A DNA stretch of 64,000 nucleotides from the NCBI GenBank assembly GCA_032622095.1, contig CP136061.1, positions 38,385,797-38,449,796 on the forward strand, in the 5' to 3' direction. Position numbers and translations under genes: made by a program. The notes beneath the pieces were generated by a model. It was not told where the DNA came from, ran no database searches, and worked only from the letters and a program-made list of their open reading frames with translations. Source of the stretch: Siphonodentalium dalli. Lineage: Eukaryota > Mollusca > Scaphopoda > Gadilida > Siphonodentaliidae. Position 1 is the stretch's first letter. Every line of letters starts with the position of its first letter. Shown here piece after piece: positions 46,482 through 58,000 of the stretch.

Positions 46482-47075
46482 ATGGACGACAACATTAGAA
46501 AAACATATCGCAGAACCCACCCGCGATATAATGTCGACTGGATTGTCACGCAATGTGAAATGCAAGTTATATTACCACGCCAAACTCTGCAAAACTCGCA
46601 CAAAAGTTGAAAATTAAGCTGTTATTTCTTGAAACAAACACACTTTCAACATACCCTCGCGCAAATAGATTTATAAGGCAGCATACACCGTGCACTCTAT
46701 AGTGCGCAGACAGTGTATGTCCACATAGGTGTGAATAGTGTCTACAATCCCGGCTGGGTTATGTCTGCCGGGGAGCCTATAGACGCACGTGCATTCATCT
46801 ATTCGAAATTGGACGGTATTTCGACAATACTATCCCAACACTATATCACAATATTGACATACCTTTTGAATTTGCACAACGGTTCGCAGTTGAACGTACA
46901 ATTGACTATAGTGCGCTTTGGGCCGATGAGATAAACCCTTTCGGTGTTGACAGGAATCTGGATGGAGGATCGTCGTTCAGGTTGTCCAGTTTCGAATTAA
47001 ATCCTCACTGGTTAAATATGCTCTGTCCGCTTCGTCACCATAATATGTACGTTTCTATATCCGTAAATAATTAGA
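46482..47075 (+). pseudogene. Decayed coding sequence of unknown family
   Basis: A 42-codon frame starts at ATG 46482 (MDDNIRKTYRRTHPRYNVDW...) and stops at TGA 46608. Protein-like readings then continue in shifted frames: KIKLLFLETNTLSTYPRANR from 46610 to a TAG at 46700, VYVHIGVNSVYNPGW from 46713, and a 100-codon stretch from about 46771 to a TAG at 47073 containing FEFAQRFAVERTIDYSALWA and FRLSSFELNPHWLNMLCP. The composition (Trp, Pro, Asp-rich, few repeats) looks coding. At least three frame changes indicate decay. No family recognised; it could derive from a transposon, a virus or a lost host gene. Confidence 0.45.
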
Positions 47076-47522
47076 TCGTACCATAAGCCTACTCATACAA
47101 GTATGAGGTTTTGCTGGCCAACTTTCAAGTGTTGAAAGCCTATCACATTTTTAAAGATTCCAATAATCGTCTCATAAGGAGCGTCCATGCTTTCGTCACA
47201 CTATGTATGAGCTAATGTAGAGGATTCTCATTTTTGAGCTTTTTGATAGTTTTCGCGGCATTGCTTATGGATATTGTCACGAATGATGTTGATTTCAAAT
47301 AATTTTCAAGTTGACAATTTACTTAGGAATTTTGTCAAATTGGATGGGACCTTTTTTAAATTACTAATTCTCGAAAATGTCATATGTAATAGAATTTCGG
47401 ACTGGTGCACTTGTCCCGAGCTTTGCTACCATTTTCGAAATTCATACGGCCTGTTTTGAAGCTGAACCTATATGGTATGAAAATATTCTAGTCCTTGTTC
47501 AAAACCTCAACACCTGCCTCTT

Positions 47523-47896
47523 TAAAGGCACGGATGGCCGTCGCGGTGGGTATCGCTGTTAAAATAGTCACATCCATTAAAACTGCCATAAACAGAAAGA
47601 ATATTAAAATATAGCTATATTTTGTTCGTATAACAATAATACGTATCGCGTAAATAGTATGTTATCAAGTTTGTACGCTGTGTTATGTAAACAAAAGCCA
47701 GGTTATGTAACATTTCTGGCTTTGGTTTACACAACAAAACGTATGAGTTTCACAATAACATACTATTTACGCGATACGTAGTATTGGTTTAAGAACAAAA
47801 TATGTCAATATTTTAATATTCTTTCTGTCGTGGCGGTTTTAACGGATGTTACTATTTTAACAGCAATACCCACTATGAAGGCAATCCGTGCCTTTA
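47523..47896. mobile_element. 374-bp hairpin MITE with TA ends (Tc1/mariner-like)
   Basis: TAAAGGCACGGATGGCCGTC on the left is matched in inverted orientation by ATCCGTGCCTTTA on the right. Complementarity extends inward for about 145 bp per arm, including CGTATCGCGTAAATAGTATG and its complement. Bounded by TA. No coding capacity. Confidence 0.85.
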
Positions 47897-48787
47897 GTCA
47901 TATTCTTAGGATAATTTTAAATTAATAACTAACGAAACCTTAGTCACTTCAACGAAACTTTTAAGTGTTTCAGGTAGTAAATATTTTGACATATTTGTCC
48001 GGGACTTAATCAAAGACGACACCAACATCCTTGCTGCCTCTCGGTTTCGTATTTTGGTCACTCGATGCAGGCGCTATAATTGTTTAATTTGTCAACAACT
48101 GCACAATTGTGCTGCAGAGATTGTGCATTTACACAACACAACACATGTTATGCACATGGGTATACTACGATTTAGAACCAAATACTCGGTATGTTATGGG
48201 GATGGACATCTTGGCTGTTTGATAGTGGATGGAAATGAATATGTAATTCTCCTCAAGCCGTTTTGCATCATTCGCATTTTGTATGTTTTGTTTGTAGTAA
48301 CATTGGCTCAACACAACTCATTTTTGTTCTTTCAGAAAGATGCGTCTTACTAAATTTAAGTCCACCCTTCGGCCAATAAATTTCTATTTACGACGAGTAT
48401 GATTGATTGATTGATTGAGAGCTTAACGTCGTATTAGCCGCTGGGTCATATCACGACCAAGAAGAGAATGATGTATCAAAAAAGGTCGTAGATGAGACAG
48501 TGGATTAGATTAAAACTGAGCTACAAGTAAAAGCACCCAAGAGGAATGTTTCCATTTGGAGTCAGGAATAGACATTCAAGGACTGACCAGTGTGCATTCA
48601 TACCATAACACAAAAGTAGTACAAGAATACATAACACGAATTTGCCAAGTCTGCAAATCTAAATACTTAAAGTAGCTTTTAACGTCAGATTTTGCATTGG
48701 TACGGTATTTATAGTATTTGATGAATCGCGCATGAACCTTTATCAATGCGTCAAGCTGATGGTCCGATGGGTGAGACATAATGTCAT
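47897..48787. other. Spacer, no supported gene
   Basis: A TGATTGATTGATTGA microsatellite lies near 48401. The 99-codon frame at 48054-48353 has no family resemblance. Confidence 0.4.
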
Positions 48788-49283
48788 CCTTCACCCATGA
48801 ATCGCTACTCTTAACGCACGTAGAGGTCATATTCCGCCAGTACAAACATCTTTGAACTTTTTAAAGTTTCGACAGGGAATCTTATAAAATCGAAAAAATT
48901 AACGCAGGGAATATATATCTTAGTTATTATCTGTTCCGTGATAATGTACTTCACTGAATGGGTAGCAACTCGAAAGGGCATGCTTATCTGTGACTTTTCT
49001 GAGCCGATATCGCAATAAACATTGAATTAATTATCCAGGAGGAATTGTATAATTGTAAGCTATGCAAAGCTAAATCGCTCACAAAGTCACCTAAATCGTG
49101 AACTTTCGAGTTGGGACCTTCACCTACAGTCAAGTATTTTATTAAGGAACATAATAACTAAGAAATGTATTTCCTGCGTTATTTTTCTACTTTAGTTTTC
49201 CCTGTCAAAACTTCAAAAAGTTCCAACGAATATGATCTCTACGGGCGTTAGCAAGAGTAGATTCATGGCACGATCTACGTATA
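48788..49283. mobile_element. MITE family F, copy 1
   Basis: The left end reads CCATGAATCGCTACTCTT then AACGCACGTAGAGGTCATAT; the right end is the near complement, ATATGATCTCTACGGGCGTT then AGAGTAGATTCATGG. Complementarity continues inward through GACAGGGAA/TTCCCTGTC and GTGACTTT/AAAGTCAC. Same family as 60978-61432. Confidence 0.8.
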
Positions 49284-49979
49284 CATCATATTATTACTGC
49301 AAACACAATACAACATATGTATGGAAAACGCAGATATTGTGAAATAACTCGTCTTATACTTGAAATTAGAGATGACAGAATACACACACAGGCCTGGATA
49401 TATATCAACCGATATCCGGAATTACTAGACATACAAGCACCATTTACAATCGCATCCTATTTGTCAAATAGATGGAGGTGGATTCCATGCCTCTGCTTTC
49501 TCGGTGTTGATGTACACCGTGTGGACTTCTAATATGATATGTTTTAGGTTCTTAACTGGCTTAGAATGGCCTCATATTGAGTCCATACCGAACTGAAATG
49601 AGCGTCATGTAACAATGCCATTATCGACTCATAGGTCCGAATCGGCATATCTGGTTTAGACTATGTTTTATTCTAGACCTTGTTTTACTCTAGTTTAAAC
49701 TAGGTTTTGGTAGGAGTAAAACTACGTTTTAGTGTAGCTTAACCCAGTTTTGTGATAAAATCATATTCAATTTTTTGGAATTCGATCTCAATTAAAACTA
49801 GGTTGTATTGGCGTCATAATGTTAGTTATGATAATATCGCTAATTGTTTGTGGTGAATGGCGATAAAACGATCAGGAAACGATTATATAGATCTGATTTA
49901 TCCGTACCATAAGTTTTTTCTCGAAAATATATTTTGAAATATAGTAGGAAAACAAAAATCAAAGTAAAACCACTCTACC
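49284..49979. other. Spacer, no supported gene
   Basis: Fragments of repeat G-like sequence (TTAGAATGGCCTCATATTGA, AACAATGCCATTATCGACTC) near 49560-49630, then AAACTAGGTTTTGG-type strings. No gene. Confidence 0.4.
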
Positions 49980-50520
49980 TCACCGGGAGGTACCACCATG
50001 AGGGTGAAAATCGAGTGTGGACCATTTTCGAGAACGGTAAGGATTTCTGTCAATTTGATGGTATGGGTGGGTGGCCCGCCCCAAATAACCTATAGAAACA
50101 CCGCATCGAGAACGGTAAGGATTTCGGCCTATTTGACGACAGGAGTGGGTGGAGCGCCCACTCGCATCCCTGTGGAAACCACCCCGGTGGGGTGAAAATG
50201 GGCTATGGACCAATGTATTCCTTATTTGCAAAATGTTTTATTTCGGTAAATTCTACGCCATGGGTGGGTACAAACACCCTCGCCCCGGGGTTACCACCCG
50301 GTGGTGTGGACCACCCAAGCCCCCCCCCGGACCACATTTTCACCCGCTTGGGTGGTACTACCCGGTGAGGGATGGGGATGTGTCTGTGGGTTATTTGAGG
50401 GCGGGCCACCCACCCATGCCGTAAAATTGGCCGAAATCCTTAACGTTCTCGAAAATGGTCCCTACCCCATTTCGACGCCATCGGGTGGTATCCTGCGATA
50501 CAATTGTGGCCCACGGGTAA
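49980..50520. mobile_element. GC-rich foldback element
   Basis: ACCATTTTCGAGAACGGTAA at 50020 is matched by TTAACGTTCTCGAAAATGGT at 50440. Arms extend over about 100 bp, outward through TACCACC/GGTGGTA and inward through GGGTGGGTGGCCCGCCC and its near complement. Each arm contains an internal repeat of the GAGAACGGTAAGGATTTC block. Much richer in G and C than its surroundings. The frames of 65-91 codons are repeat-derived. Confidence 0.75.
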
Positions 50521-50726
50521 CGCAACGACCAAATCCATGTCGTCCCCGCGGTTGAGTAAAACTTGGTTTTACTACTAAAACTCAGTTTAAACTGGTAGTT
50601 TAAACTAGGTCTGTTGTAAGTTCTTTATGGGCGGAAAATAACTAGAGTATAGCAACTCATTGTGGACCGCGTTCTAAATTGGAATATCGGGTATAAGTCC
50701 ACTATGCGCTGATTTCAGAATCATAT

Positions 50727-50846
50727 GAACCAATGTGAATAGTATAGGTCGATTAAGAACCAATGTGAATAGTATAGGTCGATTAAGAACCAATGTGAAT
50801 AGTATAGGTCGATTAAGAACCAATGTGAATAGTATAGGTCGATTCA
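50727..50846 (+). repeat. 30-bp minisatellite, four units
   Basis: Four consecutive 30-bp units (GAACCAATGTGAATAGTATA then GGTCGATTAA); three are identical and the last has one change. The frame stays open because 30 is a multiple of three. A related unarrayed copy is at 57695-57735. Confidence 0.95.
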
Positions 50847-50849
50847 GAA

Positions 50850-51820
50850 ACTATGTGCGCCATGATATATTGGGCGAATCAGTTTTAATTTTGCTGTTTA
50901 CTAATCTACACCTGCCACCTTGGTCACCTGGTTGATAGGACAGTCAGTTGTAACTATATCACCCCGAAGCATACATGCATATTCTATTATTTGTATTTGT
51001 ACTTGCAATGTGTATATTGTAAATAAAAGTATCCTACCATATCCTGGTGTATATTTCGATCTGCGCATCAGCCCCAATCATGTGCAAGAAATGGCGATTA
51101 GTCAACATAATTATGTGAACCACGTTTGTTTTTGGTTAAAGAACGTAATTATACCGAACCATTTATACTATTAATAGGGGATCCGATGGCCAGATAGGGT
51201 CTCTAAACATGATTCACAGCCTTTTATAAAGAGCGTCCATTAGCGCCCAAAGCAGTATAAAATACTCAGCGTTTTCAACTAAGAGCTTTTGTGACGGTTG
51301 TCAACGTATTTCTTCTGGAAGATGTGTGGTATTTCAATATATCCGTACGATACGAATGGCAGTGTTGGAAGTATTTTTCATTTTCGTTTGCCTGAGATTG
51401 GCGTAGGAAATAAGTTGGTGTAAAATATGACTCTTTAAGTGGTCTCAATGGTTGCTACGTGCATACTCTTAATGGCACAGTGAAACTAACCCCAATGCTC
51501 TGTGTGCAGCCTTTGTTAGTCACCTTTTCGTAGTCTAATGTTAGAACATTAAAAGGGTATAATGGCCTGTCCCAGAACCCGGGCGATCACGTGGGTCCGA
51601 TTCAACGCGGCAACGATATCGCACGTTCACACTTCTTTACGAACATGCTATTGAAAAAAACCCGAATATTAATAGTTGGAGACTAATCTATAGAGCTACC
51701 GCTAAATAAAGAGAAAGCCTACTTCAATATTAAAGTACAAATCGTTCAATAGTTAAATTTTACTCGGAGTCGTCAATCATATTTCTCTCAAGCTGAGCTA
51801 TTGATGCTTTGTTTTTGCTT
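50850..51820. other. Upstream flank of the globin gene
   Basis: No other gene. Contains an isolated AAAGAGCGTCCATTAGCG string related to others in the window. May hold distal regulatory sites, none recognised with confidence. Confidence 0.4.
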
Positions 51821-51823
51821 CCC

Positions 51824-51830
51824 TATAAAA
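51824..51830 (+). promoter_or_regulatory. TATA box candidate of the globin gene
   Basis: TATAAAA lies 109 bp upstream of the globin ATG, implying transcription start near 51855 and a 5' UTR of about 78 bases. An in-frame TAA at 51921-51923 shows the coding region does not extend upstream. Confidence 0.5.
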
Positions 51831-51932
51831 CTCTAGGTTCTGTCCCCCAGGGCCCATACGTCATTTACAACCCGTGCGAACATCATAATATAAGTGAATC
51901 TTTTTGTGGAATCATTTCACTAACCTACGAAA

Positions 51933-52024
51933 ATGGAACTGAGCGCTGCTGAAATTGTTGACATCCAGGAGGCGTGGAACCGAGTGACAGATCTCGAGGG
52001 ATTTGGGGCTTGCTTCTTCTACAA
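51933..52024 (+). CDS. Globin exon 1 (helices A-B)
   Basis: Encodes residues 1-30 plus two bases of codon 31, beginning MELSAAEIVDIQEAWNRV, the A helix with conserved Trp15. Donor GTAGGT at 52025. Confidence 0.93.
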
Positions 52025-55000
52025 GTAGGTCAAACTTTAACAATAGTAGTACATTCACACATGTACCTAGCCAGGCGGTCATAGTATTATGCCATATTAT
52101 TCGCGGTTCTGCTGATTTAGCGCTGATGTTGCCGATGCAAACTGACGACGCTGTCATTTTCAAGGTCTCTCAAGTTTAATGATTATAGACGCTATCATTC
52201 TCTGCAGTTGGGTATTTTGGAACACGCATACATGAACACATTTTAACAATGAATGTGTAAATTATTGAAAGCCGACCCAAATCTATTGATTTTTCGATCG
52301 TTTACCAACAACATGTGTTGTCACCATTGAACTTGTTTCTTTCAGATTTTATTTTTTATTCGAATTGTTCACCCTGCATGTACTATATAGTAGAGGTGAT
52401 AAGACCAACAGTGGTGTATTTTGTGATAAAAGCATGGAACTTATCACATACAAAACGAACCTTCCCGGTATGTTTTGTAACTTCCCATCCGGTTTGGTTG
52501 GCCTGGTAACCATGGCAGCAGTAGCCGTCTTGTTTTTGGCCAACAATTGGACATTTTTAGTCGATAAATTCATCTGTACCACCGAATTGTGTTATTAGAG
52601 AGCTACCAAACTACGAAATATCTGTTTAACCATAGTCTGGAAATTGTGGTAGTGCAGGGGTCTGATTATATCAACATGGTTACCATGGTAACGTAAATGT
52701 ACTATGAGTCACATCTGAATATTTCGAGTAGTGATCCTGACCATAATGTTTTGAGTTAACGTGTGTTATGTTCGACAAAAACATCTAATTTGACAGTATA
52801 ACATATATTTCGTTCTGGACTGCCATCAAAAGTAAAATGCCTAGTTGCCATGGAAATTGTATGTAACCAATATATGCATATTTTGAGAAACCACAACACA
52901 TTTTAGTGGGGCGGGTAGATGACATGAATTATGTTGTAAAAGCGCCATATTTGGAAGACAAGTAAATCACATAACCATAAGTCAATTTGGATATCGCACA
53001 GAACTGACAATTGCCCACCGTTGCCATGGCAATCATTTTGATAAAATCGATTGATTTTCTCCAAATAATAGTTATCCGTAACACCACAGTAACTATACAC
53101 TATGTTGGTTTAAATATAGTTACCGTATTTCCCCATTTGTATTTAGAGGACTGAGACATAATTCCAGATGAGAATACACATTTGTGATAACTGGGAAATT
53201 AACAGACCATTCGCACAGGCCGGGGAGCAACAATTTTCTTTTCAAGAACGGTTGCTATTTCCATAGCAACGGCCATACACATATGCAGTGGTGTTTATGC
53301 ATGCAACTGGTGTTTGGGAAGGGAGCCTAACGCCATGTTCTAGAGCAAAAAGCGCTCATTGACCTTGATTTTCTGGTGGGGGGGGGGGGGGGGGGTTACC
53401 CTTTGAGACCTTGGCTTTTTAGTAGATGTCGCTCATTATGCAAGAATGTAAGATAATGGGCATATATAATATGTATGTGTGTTTTATCTAAGTCTAGACA
53501 TTTTCAAGTTGCTAAACTAGGTCTGGTTGCTATGGCAACTATTTTAAGTGCTGCTCAAAATACATTTCATAGCACCTGTTTCGATATTTTAACGTTACCG
53601 GAGTACTGACACACAAAGCCCATTCAAAAATTGCAATTATGATAATATTTACAATATTGGTTTCCGAGATTTCCAATATCTTTCAAAAATATAGTTTCCA
53701 TTTAGGAAATAAAATGTCTCGAGGACCTGTCGTCAGGACCGCTTCCATATAAATCAAAATGTGACCCAAATGTATGCTGCCATGGTAAACGGGTTGATAC
53801 AATCAGACCCCAACACTACCACAATGTTCAGACTATGGCTAAACATTTATTGTTAGTTTTGAAACTCTCTATTAAAACATTTCGGTGGTATAGATGTTAT
53901 CGACGAAAACTGTTCCATGTTTGTCCAAAAAACAAGATGTGTCCGCCGTTGCCATGGTTACCATGACATTAGAGCTGTATGGAAAGCTTCAAACATTAGG
54001 GAATGTCCTATACATATACGCCAAGTTCGTCCGTTTAACGTGCGTATTCCTCCACTAAAAATGGATTATCCCATCCAGTTATAGAAGCATACATGGGAAT
54101 GGTCTATTATTCACATAAATGGATGCTCAGTAAATATGGGCAGATGACAGATAATACAAAATGCAGAAGGAACCATCGTTCGTTGGTTGAACTTATTATC
54201 TGAACATGTCCTAATGGATAGTTACTCAATAATGAGTATTTAGTATATAAAGGGTTAATATTAGTCGTAGACAGTCGGCTAACATTACAAGTTGAGATGA
54301 ATGACGTTAATGTTTGTTCAACAACAGTCTATTGCCCCAACATTCATATCTGATTCACCAAGCCTCACCAAGAGCATATCATGCTAGCATAACCACATGT
54401 AGTAGTTAGTTCGCTAGTAGATATACGTCTGTATTTTTCAATTGCAAGGCGATTAGTTGTAAATCTTCAGGCCTCACATTTATCATAGCCTCGTTACTGG
54501 GATCAGCAACTAATTATTCAATGAATGTTTGCCTTACAATATCGTATTGATGCATAGTAATTACCTCGGCGCAGTCAACACATGTGTCGCCCACAGCATG
54601 TACACAGTAAAGAGTGTTCCGTCAATCAATTTTGGTACTGATATGGTTAAAATAAGGAGTACTTATCTCAGTTACTATCGTTGAAAGCACGGCTCATTTG
54701 GAGAGCCACAGTGTGCATATGTCATTTTTAAAAAGGGTTAATAAACGTCGATTAATTCATGAGCTGCTGATTTCCCCACGAGAGATATACAGTGAACAAA
54801 ATTATGTTATAGAAATGTATCGTTTCCGCACAAACGTGAGATAAACGCGCCATATAAGTTTACAATGTCTGGAAGAGAATAAATATCGTCCTTTTTTGTC
54901 CCATGATTTCTTTCTGGTATGTGTAAACGGACATGGCTCAGCTCTGTGCACATCCAGAGTATATCTACGTAATTTGGAAGGAGGATAAAAACTGGTTGAC

Positions 55001-58000
55001 AATCTCACGGAATACACATGGCTGTGTGGTATTGACGTCGGACTTTGCAAGGTTCGCTGGTCATCATGGGCCAGGGTTCGATTCCCACACAATCAAAAAA
55101 TGTGCATTCTCTCAAAAACACAGCTTCTAACAAAAGCAGAGTTAGGGCGTGGCAAAATACGCCCGTGGTAATTCACCAAAGGGCCAGAACGAGTAATCCT
55201 TATGGCAAATTTGAAAATAATCAGATAACTAAAACTAAGGTTATCATCCGGAAACCAAAATAATCGGCAAATTCTAAGTCGAAAGGGACCATAACTCCGG
55301 TAAAAATGGGCAGATCGAATCCAAATTCGAACTTGATCTGTATTTTCATGTGGCTAATCTACATACACAGTTTGAAAGAAGTCAGTTAACTAAAATTAAA
55401 GTTATCATGCGGAAACCAAAACAATTGGCAAACTCTAAGTCGACAAGGACCATAACTCGGGCAAAATTTGACGGGCGGAACCCACGTTCGAACCTGACCT
55501 GTATTTTGGGCTACTAAACTCACATAAAAAATGTCACTCAGTTCAGACTTAATAAAGTTATCATACAGAAACGAAAGGTGACTACAAATTGCAACAAAAA
55601 CAGCCGTGACTCTGGTAAAAATTAGCGCGCGAAACTCGAAATCGAACTTGACCTGTCTTTGGTGCTAGTAAACCTACATACCAAATTTCATTCCATTCAG
55701 TTCAGACTTACTTCCGGAAACAGAAAAAGAGTCGAACGGACGGAAGAACCAACAACATAATACGTTACTTTTTTTTCAAAACGGGCGTATACAAATCGGC
55801 GCCTTGTGCATATGTTTTATAATCTCAGACCTCTACACAGGGCAATGCTCGTACATCTGACATGCAGTTGAGCCAAAAAATTCTACCATATACAGTGTTA
55901 GAATGCACCCCGTTTCCGTTCTGCTTATTTCAGCTTGTTCGTTATTGACCCATCTGCCATCAGTAAATTCCCAAAATTTGCTGGAAAAGATGCCGCATCA
56001 CTGAAAGGTGCCCGCGGTGTCCAAGATCATGGCCTGAAGGTGATGACAAGTATGGGCACAGTGATCCGAGTACTGAGCGATCGGGCCAGCGCCAAAGGTC
56101 TACATAAAGCAAACGGAGATCTTCACAAAAGCAAGGGAGTCGGAGCACAACTCATGTCGGTTAGTTTCTATATATTGTTCATGTTAGTGTTTTACATAAT
56201 TTTGAGTTCAGAAGAAGCCTTAAGGCCAAAATACAGCTAATACCATTCGCTTTAAAATCGAGGGTGAGGATACAAAGTACATGATCTGCTTATAATTAAA
56301 CTCGATTTAGGTAGATAATCTGTTTAGAATTGCCTGATTTTAAATCGATAATGTGCTGAAAATGAGAGCGTTTTAGTCACATTACCGAGGTCAATGAGGC
56401 GATTCTAACCAAATTATGTGTGGACAATGACATGTAGATAAGCCAACTCACGACTTTTCAGATGTACGCTCTTTAATCCGTGTGTTCACAAAATATAGTC
56501 CGATATCTGCTTATTTGAGAACAGAAATAATCACATTATGTACCTATTTCACATTATAGGTAGATTATGTGCTTATTTGTGCGAGAATATGTTGCATTAA
56601 GGACCACGCAAACAGTATTGGTGAGATTGAGGCTGTTTTCCAATTATTGTACTTTTTAAAAAATAGGCATGCTAGAAATCCCAATTGTCTATTATATTAC
56701 ATGCGCAAATACAAGTGCAGGATGGATGTTAATGGATGCATACATTATATATACCAGCACTGTACCCGAATGTCGTTCCTCGGTGAAATATTGTCGCAGG
56801 TTAAGATAAAATGTGTATTATGTATGTCACATTGCACCGAACTTACTTCTGAAACGATAAATGTCATGTGAACAGCCTAAGGACATGTGCTAGTGTGTAA
56901 AGATTGATGTAACAATATAACGTTGACATAACAATCAATTACGCCGAATGTCTAGTGGTATGCACACATAGCATATTTGCACAATATGCACTTACCGTTG
57001 ACGATTTCATTGTATTTGCTCTTCGCAGTTTGTTGCAAGAAGAAACCCTTCGCTGATAATTTCCAAACACACATATGAAACGTGTACCCACTCAAACAAA
57101 TAAGTGTACCCTTGGAAAGGGAACAACGGTTTGCACTAGCTGCGTGCATCAATCTTTCAATGAACCCAATTGTTATGATTGTTGGAGGATGGGGTTATTT
57201 GCGGCGTGTAAAGTATCTTTTGTTTTGCATAGCAACATGCTATGCACATTTGAAAATTGAAGAGCAACTCAGCCATTTTGAAGGGCAGTTTTACAAATGC
57301 ATTTCCTAAGAAAACCAATCGCTTTACAAGCATTATGCCTTTAGCAAACAGGATATTATAATGAAGCAGTCATGACAGCTTGTTAATATGGAACTTTTTT
57401 CATTGGACTGAAATAAGCTCATATGTCATTATTCAGATGCGAAACAAAAACCTATGTGGACCGAATCGTTCAACGAAATATAAGTTACAATTGGACTTAT
57501 ATCAATTCAAATAAATTCATATCGGCCTTGTTAGATCCACTTATTATACACTCCGCGTTATTTAAGATAATAAATTTGCTTACCAGATGAACGCTCTTTA
57601 TAATTAGATTTCACTGTGCCTCTCACCACAAAACGGAATAACGGGTATGAGTCCAGCATGGACTAATCAGCTGCTTATATCAGAATAAACTAAGTCCAAT
57701 ATGAACCAACGTGAATATTTAGGTCCAATATGAACTATGTGCACGAGTATATGTTGGTCATGAATACAAATATATCTTAAAAGTGTTGTCGGGATACAGT
57801 TATTTTTTAAAGTTGAAAAATGTCATCTCTCCTACCCGCCACTACCTTCAATTTGGAATACACGAACAGAGTATTTAATTTATATACTAATATGTAGTGG
57901 GAGCAACATGATGGTGTACTGTGATTTGGTTGCTGATGCAACCACTTAGTCCTTGTGGAAGTTTTATAATTTTATTTTCACAAAAACCGAAATTATAGCT

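Larger units (their letters stand above)
52025..55933 (+). other. Globin intron 1 (3.9 kb)
   Basis: Donor GTAGGT, acceptor TGCTTATTTCAG. It contains the 1.46-kb foldback at 52504-53963, a G homopolymer near 53379-53395, a tRNA-like segment near 55019-55090 and a run of units of about 150-165 bp at 55200-55740. Confidence 0.9.

Noticed and set aside
54802-55092. 96-codon minus-strand frame in globin intron 1
   Set aside because: Antisense to an intron, overlaps a tRNA-like segment, and no family recognised.
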